DNA of 41,416 nucleotides from Anaerococcus sp. (GTDB lineage Bacteria; Bacillota; Clostridia; Tissierellales; Peptoniphilaceae), in contig NZ_JALEIL010000072.1 of the NCBI RefSeq assembly GCF_022770135.1, positions 1-41,416 of the forward strand, read 5' to 3'. Made by a program: the position numbers and the translations under genes. This document shows, piece after piece, positions 35,810-41,416 of this stretch. The notes beneath the pieces are model-generated. The model saw only the letters and a program-made list of their open reading frames with translations, was not told the origin of the DNA and did no database searches. Each line of letters opens with the position of its first letter. The first letter of the stretch is position 1.

Positions 35810-36508
35810 TTAGCTCACTTTCAAGTTATAGAACCACCTACCATTTGGTCCTTGGATTATGTCATAATCATTATTTGCAAAGTCGCTTTCAAGGGCTTTT
35901 TTTGCAGCTATTTCTGCTTTTTCCTTGTTTTCATAACCATCTTGAGCTTTCTCTAAATTTTCTTGTTTTTCTGCTGGATCTATTTCTTTCTTTTCTTCCT
36001 TATCCTTACTTTCTTTTTCTTCCTTATTTTCAATATTATCTTCTTTCTTATCTTCTGAAGACTCTTCTTGCTCTTTGCCATCTGACTTATCTTTTTCTTC
36101 TTTTTTCATTACTGGAAGATTTCCATTTTTGTAGACTACTTTGCCATCTACTTCTTCGAAGTCACTTATGTGGAAGACCAAATCTTCTGACCCGTATACA
36201 TAGAAGTTTAGCTCGATATTGCTTACATCGGATTCTGGGTAGGCTCTTTTCAAAAATGTTATTATATTATATCTTAAAATTTCTGATTTTTCGTCGTCAT
36301 AGTCTTTACCTATTTCTACTTCTGGATTTTCCATCTTGTATTTTAGGGTTGATACTATATCTTTAGATGTGAAATTGCCTAATTCTCCAGCCTTTTCCAT
36401 TTTAATCAAATCTTTTATGCTTAGGTAGTGATAGTGGTCTCCGTGAAGCCAATAGAAGACATCGCCCCCCCTTATATTGACCTCCTGGACCGAAAGCTGC
36501 CTTGCCAT
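35810..36508 (-). CDS. Histidine-triad zinc protein, C-terminal part (frame-shifted from 36402-38102)
   Basis: Second half of a histidine-triad (Pht-like) protein, separated from the first half by one extra G in a G7 run at 36471-36465. The sequence joins smoothly if one G is removed, to read YKGGDVFYWLHGDHYHYLS. It carries the seventh HxxHxH motif (HGDHYH, residues 22-27 of this frame), a folded region of about 80 residues, a low-complexity lysine/glutamate stretch (about 120-190) and the end motif DIIQGPNGRWFYNLKV. No ribosome site precedes an ATG, so it is probably not translated alone. The joined protein would have 763 aa. Confidence 0.75.
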   Translation of the reverse strand: MARQLSVQEVNIRGGDVFYWLHGDHYHYLSIKDLIKMEKAGELGNFTSKDIVSTLKYKMENPEVEIGKDYDDEKSEILRYNIITFLKRAYPESDVSNIELNFYVYGSEDLVFHISDFEEVDGKVVYKNGNLPVMKKEEKDKSDGKEQEESSEDKKEDNIENKEEKESKDKEEKKEIDPAEKQENLEKAQDGYENKEKAEIAAKKALESDFANNDYDIIQGPNGRWFYNLKVS

Positions 36509-38102
36509 CAGTTATTTTTCCGTAGTTTTCCATAAGTTTAAACCTATCGTCAAATACTCTTTCTATACCTGCTATTTTTTTGCCTTTGACACTTTCATAA
36601 GAAAATAGGTCGCCATCATTTACTTCTACGTGAGAATAGTCTTTTGAATCATTGATATATTCGGCATCTGGGTAATGAGACTTTGGATTTTCTGTTACAA
36701 CTCCTACTTCCTTATCTCCCCTGTAGAGATGCCAATGGTCACCGTGGTCTATTATTTTTGTGATGCCTTCTGGCCAAGTGAAGTCCTTTTTGTCATCCTT
36801 ATTATTTCCATGACTTCCTTCATATTGACCAAAGTTTGCTTTTGGATAAATATCTTGAGGATTTTCATAAGTTACCCCTTCTCTACCTTTGGAATCATAG
36901 ATATGGTAGTGGTCGCCGTGTTTTAGGATTTTAACTATATCATAACGGTCAACTTTTTCCTTGCCTAGGATATTGGTTATTTTTAAGTTTTCTATCCTTG
37001 ATTTATTATAAGCTCCCGTTTGTCCCGGCCTATATTGGTCTGGTTTTTTAGGATTTTCTTTTTTATCATCAGTTGGCTTTTTATTTTTTTCTTTATTTAC
37101 ATCGCCATGGCTTCCGTGATAAGTACCAATTGGGATATCTGGATAAAGGCTTGAAGGGTTAGTGTAGCTTATATATTCATCTCCATCTTTTGTATAGATA
37201 TGGTAGTGGTCACCGTGTTTTAGGATTTTTACTACATTATGAGTTTTCTTCTCATCTTCTACCTTTATCAATTTCTTATCTTTTTGTAGTTTTTCTGGTT
37301 TTTTTTCTACTATTTTTCTCTTGTTTTTTACTTGCTTTTCCTTATCTTCTTTGAGTATTTTGGCTATCATCTCTTTTCTATTGCCATGGCTACCCTGATA
37401 AATTCCGTATGATGCATTTGGATATAGGCCTCTTGGGTCTTCGTAAGTTACAAATTCATTGCCCTTTGATGTATAAATATGGTAATGGTCTCCGTGTTTT
37501 AGAATTTTTATTACTCTTTCATCATCTCTTTCAAGTCTTTCTTTCACTTTTATATTTTGGGCTCTCTTTTCTGCCTTAGTCCAGTTAGAGTTTTGTGAAC
37601 TGTGACTTCCTACATAGGTTCCAATTGGGATGTTTGGAAACAGAGCTGATGGGTTTTCATAGGTGAGATATTCTGTTCCATCTGCTAAATAAACATGGTA
37701 ATGGTCATCGTGCTTTTTAATTGCAACTACATCTTTATTTTTTAACTGACTCTTGCCTACTACACTAACCATGTCAAAGTTGTTGATACTTTCCATCTTG
37801 CTTGGATCGGTATAGGTTATCTTTTCTCTACCATCCTTGGTAAATACATGCCAGTGATCTCCGTGTTTTACAATCTTTACTATATCTTCTTTTTTTATTT
37901 CAGCATCCACTAGGACTTCTGTAGTCTTGTCCTTTTTGATGGATGATTTTTGGGCCACATATTTTCCTATTTGACTTGTTTTTACTGGCTGATTTACAAG
38001 TGTTTTTTCTTCTTTGTTCTTAAATAGGGAGCAGGCGCTAAGGCTTGTTGCAAATAGGCAAGCAAGTAGGACTGCTCTTCCTAATTTTTTCTTATTTTTC
38101 AT
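36402..38102 (-). CDS. Histidine-triad zinc-binding lipoprotein, Pht-like (truncated by frameshift)
   Basis: Surface lipoprotein thought to capture zinc and hand it to the AdcA receptor, by analogy with pneumococcal Pht proteins. A lipoprotein signal is clear: lipobox ATSLSAC with Cys24. Six HxxHxH zinc motifs of the type HGDHYH lie in this frame, the first at residues 80-85 and the rest at roughly 70-90-residue intervals, each followed by TY-(E/T)(N/D)P and usually GSHG. The last 20 residues (RCLLLASRRPL and beyond) are out-of-frame sequence after a G7 run, ending at a chance stop. It follows adcB by ten bases, so it is the last gene of the zinc operon. Confidence 0.85.
   Translation of the reverse strand: MKNKKKLGRAVLLACLFATSLSACSLFKNKEEKTLVNQPVKTSQIGKYVAQKSSIKKDKTTEVLVDAEIKKEDIVKIVKHGDHWHVFTKDGREKITYTDPSKMESINNFDMVSVVGKSQLKNKDVVAIKKHDDHYHVYLADGTEYLTYENPSALFPNIPIGTYVGSHSSQNSNWTKAEKRAQNIKVKERLERDDERVIKILKHGDHYHIYTSKGNEFVTYEDPRGLYPNASYGIYQGSHGNRKEMIAKILKEDKEKQVKNKRKIVEKKPEKLQKDKKLIKVEDEKKTHNVVKILKHGDHYHIYTKDGDEYISYTNPSSLYPDIPIGTYHGSHGDVNKEKNKKPTDDKKENPKKPDQYRPGQTGAYNKSRIENLKITNILGKEKVDRYDIVKILKHGDHYHIYDSKGREGVTYENPQDIYPKANFGQYEGSHGNNKDDKKDFTWPEGITKIIDHGDHWHLYRGDKEVGVVTENPKSHYPDAEYINDSKDYSHVEVNDGDLFSYESVKGKKIAGIERVFDDRFKLMENYGKITDGKAAFGPGGQYKGGRCLLLASRRPLSLPKHKRFD
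36465..36471 (-). repeat. G7 homopolymer at the frameshift in the histidine-triad gene
   Basis: Seven G on the minus strand in an AT-rich gene. Six would restore one open frame of 763 aa; seven gives truncation. Such tracts are classic sites of slipped-strand phase variation and also of sequencing error. Confidence 0.8.
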
Positions 38103-38112
38103 TATTTCTCCT

Positions 38113-38907
38113 TTATTTTTTCTTTATAAAAAGACTTGCTATTAACCATAATACAGATATCAATACTATGACTGAGCCTGGTTTTAGGTCTAGGTAATAA
38201 GATATTATAAGTCCTAAAAATACAAAAATTATCGAGAATCCTATCGATAATATTAACGTATTTTTGTAAGTCTTAGCATATTGCATTGCACAAATACTGG
38301 GTATAACCAAGATTGATGATACTATCAAAGACCCTATTGTCTTAGCTGAAATTGATACTGCAATGGCCGTTAAGAAAGTTATAAAAATATTTATAAGTCT
38401 TACATTAATTCCCATAATCTTAGCCGCTTGAGGATCAAAAATAGTTAGATACAGGCTTTTGTACAAAAGCATATAGGCTAAAAGTACAAATATAGCAACT
38501 CCTATTACCAAATAAAACTCCTCATCCGAGATGGTCACTATAGATCCAAATAAGTAGGATGATATTGCATTGGTGTTTTTGACCATGGATGAAAATATTC
38601 CAGCAAGACCAATTGATGCTGCAAGAATTATTACTGTCGAAATCTCCTGATAGGCCTTTAATTTATTTCTAATAAGCTCTATAGATAAGCCTGCAAGAAG
38701 ACAAGCAATAATCGCCGCAAGGATTGGACTAAAACCAAAGGCAAGACCAATAGTAAGCCCTGCAAGAGATGAGTGAGATAGAGTATCTCCAATCATAGAA
38801 AGCCTCTTTAGAAGAACTAATTGGCCCATGCATGGCAAAATCAAAGCCAAGAGCCCTCCAACAATAAAAGCCCTTTGCATAAATTCATATTCTAATATAT
38901 CTAGCAT
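38113..38907 (-). CDS. adcB: Zinc ABC transporter permease AdcB/ZnuB
   Basis: Metal channel of the ABC-3 family, 264 aa with eight to nine helices. Family marks: ALILPCMGQLVLLKRLSMIGDTLSHSSLAGLTIG (about 17-50, in the first half), and TIGSLIVSSILVIPSICAMQ near 189-208. Full length and in frame, unlike its neighbours. It begins six bases after adcC ends. Zinc rather than manganese is inferred from the histidine-triad gene downstream and the AdcA-type receptor. Confidence 0.93.
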   Translation of the reverse strand: MLDILEYEFMQRAFIVGGLLALILPCMGQLVLLKRLSMIGDTLSHSSLAGLTIGLAFGFSPILAAIIACLLAGLSIELIRNKLKAYQEISTVIILAASIGLAGIFSSMVKNTNAISSYLFGSIVTISDEEFYLVIGVAIFVLLAYMLLYKSLYLTIFDPQAAKIMGINVRLINIFITFLTAIAVSISAKTIGSLIVSSILVIPSICAMQYAKTYKNTLILSIGFSIIFVFLGLIISYYLDLKPGSVIVLISVLWLIASLFIKKK

Positions 38908-38913
38908 ATTTCC

Positions 38914-39577
38914 TCACAAACTAAGCTCATTTTTGCTTATAATCTTTTCTTTACCCCTCTTAATTCTAATAGCATAATCCACATAGGCTCCTGCCATATC
39001 AAGCTGGTGGGTGATTATCAATATGGTCTTGCCGCTTTCTTTAAGGGCAATCAAGCTTTTAAAAAATTCATTAGCAAAATCCTCATCAATTCCAGTAGTT
39101 GGTTCATCTAAAAGAATTAAGCTTGCATCCTTTATAAGGGCCAGGCTTATGGCAAATCTTTGAATTTGTCCACCAGACAAGTCGCTTAGGGCCATATTTC
39201 TATGGCCCCAAAGTCCTAGCCTTTCCATCAAATCTTTTGGGTCTATTTTCTTTTTTTGGTAGGAAATGTGGATTTTGATTGCTTCTTCAATAGTTGTTGG
39301 GAAATTCCTGTAGGAAGTAACAGCATTTTGAGATATGTAAGCCAAATCCCTATAATGACTATCTCTTCTAATATCATCGGAAAATACTTCTATATGACCA
39401 ACCTTTGCCTTTAGCTCTCCCAAAATTAACTTTAGGAGAGTAGATTTTCCGACACCATTTGCCCCAACAAGGGCCACGAAATCTCCCTCTTTTATTTCAA
39501 AAATTTATACTATCAAGAATTAGGTCTTTGTCGTAGGCAAAGCTAAGATTTTCTACCTTTAATATTGTATTATTCAT
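38914..39577 (-). pseudogene. adcC: Zinc ABC transporter ATPase AdcC/ZnuC, single-base frameshift
   Basis: ATPase of the zinc importer. Reading from the ATG at 39577 gives MNNTILKVENLSFAYDKDLI and on to INF, then TGA. A T5 run (minus strand, 39503-39499) carries one base too many: with T4 the frame continues INFEIKEGDFVALVGANGVGKST and yields a normal 220-aa protein. The open part from 39477 (GTG or later) has Walker A GANGVGKST, signature LSGGQIQRFAISLAL, Walker B LILLDEPTTGID and switch histidine IITHQLDMAG. The start ATG overlaps the adcA stop by eight bases, as expected for coupled translation. It is either a real mutation, a slippage site or a sequence error. Confidence 0.82.
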
Positions 39578-40511
39578 TGAATGATTCTACTAAGGCCTTG
39601 AGATTGTCCTCAATTAGGCCAACATATCCCTTAGCTACCATATCATCATCTAGATTTTCCATAGTATAGAGGGTAGATGTCTTTGTGCCCGTATTTTTTG
39701 CTAGGGTTTCTGCAACCTTTGGTGTAGCCTTGCCCTCAAAAAAAATCGTCTTGATATTCTTTTCTTTCACAAAGTCTGCAATTGTCTTGAGATCCTTGGC
39801 TGATGGCTCTTCGTCTGGAGAAATCCCAGTTACAGCCACTTGCTTAAGATTATAATCATCCGCTAGGTAATTAAAGGCCGCATGAGAAACTACAAAATAT
39901 TTATCTTGAGACTTAACATTAGAAAGTCCATCTTCAAATTTCTTATCAAGTTCATCGAACTTAGCAAGGGCCTTGTCCAAATTTTCCTTGTAATAGCCTT
40001 CATTTTCTGGATCCATGGCAGATAATTTCCTATAAATATTATCAACCATGACTTTGGCATTTTTGATTGAAAGCCAAGTATGAGGATTTATTGAAGTCAT
40101 GTCAGATCCTTCCTTAGAAGAATCAAGTAAGTTAAGACCAGCTGAAAGGTCCAAAAACTTATCATCATCCTTGATATTCGCCTTCAAATCATCAATAAAT
40201 GACTCCATGCCAGCTCCGTTATAGGCTATAAGGTCAGCTCCATGAAGTTCTTTAATAGCATCACTAGTTAGCTCAAAGGAATGTGGCTCCTCGCTCGTTT
40301 TTATGATGGTTTTAACTTCAAACTTATCGCCACCAATCATCTTTACAAATTCAGCTACTGGAAAAAAGCTTGCATAAATAGTCTTCTTACCTTCTGTGTT
40401 TTGCTCGTTAGTAGCTGTATTTTCTATATTTTTATCTTCCTTGCCACAAGAAGTCATACAAACTAGGGCAAGAAGAAATACAACAAATAAACTTTTAAAA
40501 TTCTTTTTCAT
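39570..40511 (-). CDS. adcA: Zinc-binding lipoprotein AdcA/ZnuA
   Basis: Extracellular zinc receptor of the cluster A-1 type, 313 aa. The start is set at the ATG at 40511 because AGGAGG lies six bases before it; the longer frame from 40529 would include that ribosome site. The lipobox CMTSC gives a lipidated cysteine near residue 22. Metal-site histidines are in EEPHSFELTSD, NPHTWLSIKNA and FVVSHAAFNYLADDY, with the aspartate/glutamate region FFEGKATPK near 255. The histidine-rich mobile loop of many ZnuA proteins is missing, and the C-terminal ZinT-like domain of streptococcal AdcA is also absent. First gene of the operon behind two Zur-like boxes. Confidence 0.92.
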   Translation of the reverse strand: MKKNFKSLFVVFLLALVCMTSCGKEDKNIENTATNEQNTEGKKTIYASFFPVAEFVKMIGGDKFEVKTIIKTSEEPHSFELTSDAIKELHGADLIAYNGAGMESFIDDLKANIKDDDKFLDLSAGLNLLDSSKEGSDMTSINPHTWLSIKNAKVMVDNIYRKLSAMDPENEGYYKENLDKALAKFDELDKKFEDGLSNVKSQDKYFVVSHAAFNYLADDYNLKQVAVTGISPDEEPSAKDLKTIADFVKEKNIKTIFFEGKATPKVAETLAKNTGTKTSTLYTMENLDDDMVAKGYVGLIEDNLKALVESFNE

Positions 40512-40524
40512 ATATCCTCCTATA

Positions 40525-40539
40525 TGCAAATTGTTTGCG
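40525..40539 (-). promoter_or_regulatory. Zur-like operator, proximal (imperfect)
   Basis: TGCAAAT-T-GTTTGCG, a 7-1-7 inverted repeat with two mismatches, 14-28 bases before the adcA start. It would sit at or just after the transcription start, blocking elongation or polymerase binding. Confidence 0.55.
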
Positions 40540-40562
40540 ATAGTTATTATCTATACACCTAG

Positions 40563-40577
40563 TGCAAATCATTTGCA
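40563..40577 (-). promoter_or_regulatory. Zur-like operator, distal (perfect)
   Basis: TGCAAAT-C-ATTTGCA, a perfect 7-1-7 palindrome of the size used by Fur-family regulators, centred 38 bases from the proximal box. A likely -35/-10 pair lies between or over the two boxes (TTGCAA or TTGCAC and GATAAT), so repression is expected when metal is plentiful. Confidence 0.65.
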
Positions 40578-41089
40578 ATAGATTTAGGAATTTTATTAAA
40601 TAAAAAACAACCATCTATTAAATATAATAGTATAGTTGAAATCATGAGAAATGGTTTATACAATTTTTTAATTATCCTCGAATTATAAATCTATATAGTA
40701 AGTCTATTCCACCTTAGTTTTTTCTTCTTCTTTTTTATCTATAAACCATGAGATTTAAGATTCATGACTTTATCTTTCCAATTAATTTGCTTGATATTAT
40801 AATTTTTCCTAAGAAACTAGAAAGTTCTACATTTAAATGGTATTTTTAAAGCCGTATCATTAAATTTATAAATTAAATAATATAAAATCTTTTAACATGG
40901 TCATATCTTTTTATCTCTAGTAGATCATTTTATTATAATTAATCGATTACTACTTTGGCTTTTTGATTCTGTTCAAATCAAGATATATTTCAATATAGGA
41001 TTATAGATTATTTGAATATTAGATCGCTTCAAATTATAAATGCTAGTAAATTTATATTAATACTTTGATAGTATATGAAAAATCTCCAC
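40578..41089. other. Gene-free AT-rich stretch
   Basis: About 510 bases with no credible coding frame. The only structure noted is a 10-base inverted repeat, ATGGTTTATA (40651-40660) and TATAAACCAT (40740-40749), with an 79-base gap; no function can be given. Confidence 0.5.
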
Positions 41090-41117
41090 AAAAAAAGACA
41101 AGCCCGAAAGCTTGCCT
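41090..41117 (-). terminator. Terminator after the tandem RNA
   Basis: Minus-strand AGGCAAGC/GCTTGTCT, eight pairs with one G-U, 6-base loop, then TTTTTTT. The G-U pair and T-tract fix the direction. It starts 22 bases after the second RNA unit closes, and no gene follows for nearly 580 bases. Confidence 0.82.
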
Positions 41118-41139
41118 CTTAATTTATTTTTTTATTAGA

Positions 41140-41280
41140 GAGAGTATCCTCTCAAAGGCCACTTCGTGACCTTTTATCTTAGTTTTTCGGACTCAGCATT
41201 AGCCCGTCCGGCTTTTTGAGGACTTCGTCTCGAAAATGAAAAATGCTTTCGCATCTTTCACCCTATTAGGATATACTCTC
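41140..41280 (-). ncRNA. Structured RNA, unit 2 of a tandem pair (riboswitch-like)
   Basis: Read on the minus strand. The closing helix P1 pairs GAGAGT-ATCC (41280-41269, 2-nt bulge) with GGATACTCTC (41149-41140). Then come CCTAATAGGGTG, P2 of nine pairs with a GAAA loop (41259-41238), P3 TTTTCG/CGAAAA (41236-41231 with 41189-41184), which encloses an invariant core, AACTAAG, P4 of nine pairs (41174-41154) and TTTGAGAG. In the core, hairpin GCC-GGACG-GGC holds a loop GGAC complementary to GTCC of the upstream GAAGTCC, a probable pseudoknot. I cannot match it to a known riboswitch class. Confidence 0.7.
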
Positions 41281-41416
41281 AAAGATTCTAACGAATCTTT
41301 TCGCTTAGTTCTCTGGGTTCAGCATTAGCCCGTCCGGCTCGTTGAGGACTTCACCTCAGAGATGACGGATTAAAATCCGCCACCCAATCAGGATGGGACT
41401 ACTTAATTACCTTTGT
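41281..41416 (-). ncRNA. Structured RNA, unit 1 of a tandem pair (5' end may lie beyond window)
   Basis: Same layout as unit 2, with a 126-base period. CCTGATTGGGTG at 41392-41381, P2 GGCGGAT/ATCCGTC (41381-41364), P3 TCTCTG/CAGAGA (41362-41357 with 41315-41310), AACTAAG, P4 AAAGATTC/GAATCTTT (41300-41281). A 20-base core stretch is identical in both units (41338-41319 and 41212-41193), as is GAAGTCCTCAA apart from its flanks, while helices P2, P3 and P4 differ in sequence yet still pair. A closing P1 for this unit is not evident, so it may use sequence past the window or share the strand used by unit 2. Confidence 0.68.

Noticed and set aside
35797..36366. A 189-codon rightward leucine/phenylalanine-rich frame
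   Set aside because: It is the complement of the lysine/glutamate-rich tail of the histidine-triad protein; the leucine runs are the antisense of charged repeats.
36402..38102. Repeats in the histidine-triad gene as a possible DNA repeat array or CRISPR
   Set aside because: The spacing varies and the repeats follow protein motifs (HGDHYH, TYENP, GSHG) in frame, so they are coding repeats.
40512..40529. Longer N-terminus of adcA from 40529
   Set aside because: The added codons hold the ribosome site, and the proper signal peptide starts at MKKNFKSLF.
41118..41416. Repeated palindromes at the right edge as an insertion-sequence end or CRISPR
   Set aside because: Only two units exist, the helices differ by compensating changes, and a terminator follows; this fits structured RNA rather than a mobile element or repeat-spacer array.

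Overview
The window is a low-GC, densely packed stretch of chromosome from an anaerobic Firmicute. A Tissierellia-type anaerococcus (Anaerococcus or a close relative) fits best. The reasons are the AT-rich codon use, strong AGGAGG ribosome sites, sigma-A type promoters, an arginine T-box, the rpsF-ssb-rpsR order, a membrane pyrophosphatase, a phosphotransferase trehalose system, Opp peptide uptake and a streptococcal-like histidine-triad zinc protein. The genus is inferred from gene content, not proven. No prophage, insertion sequence or CRISPR array was seen.

Layout, left to right. (1) 1-2536: an M20 amidohydrolase cut by the window edge, a RidA deaminase and a membrane-anchored D,D-carboxypeptidase. 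(2) 2902-7573, leftward: an overlapping ispE-murI-ppx-ppk1 operon joining isoprenoid and wall precursor steps to polyphosphate turnover. (3) 7921-8087: a tRNA-Leu with an AAG anticodon, its own promoter and terminator. (4) 8094-13268: an arginine-starvation unit in which a T-box leader with an AGA specifier precedes argG, argH, a fused binding-protein/permease and its ATPase. (5) 13278-16679: the membrane pyrophosphatase hppA, a 6S-like RNA and the rpsF-ssb-rpsR operon with a near-consensus promoter. (6) 16711-20827: a P1-family peptidase with a TIM-barrel partner, a TcyP-like symporter and a shrunken glycosidase-like protein that has lost its catalytic residues. (7) 20907-26765: a MacB/FtsX-like ABC protein, then the treB-treC trehalose pair. 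(8) 26901-29757: three membrane proteins (an orphan, a YkvI-like transporter and an EamA exporter). (9) 29830-35478: an oppBCDFA peptide transporter operon. (10) 35810-40577: a zinc-acquisition operon (adcA, adcC, adcB, histidine-triad lipoprotein) behind two 7-1-7 inverted repeats that look like Zur-type operators. (11) 41090-41416: a tandem structured RNA followed by a terminator.

Three things stand out. First, the right end carries two copies of a roughly 126-nt RNA unit whose helices are kept by compensating base changes while the loops stay identical, followed by an intrinsic terminator. It looks like a tandem riboswitch that I cannot assign to a class. Second, two of the four zinc-operon genes carry a single-base shift in a homopolymer (T5 in adcC, G7 in the histidine-triad gene), although no other gene in the window shows a comparable break. 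Third, the 340-aa gene at 19805-20827 is alignable along its length with the trehalose-6-phosphate hydrolase of the same window but lacks all three catalytic acids.

Most genes are on the minus strand; only the MacB-like ABC protein, the orphan membrane protein and the EamA exporter are on the plus strand.
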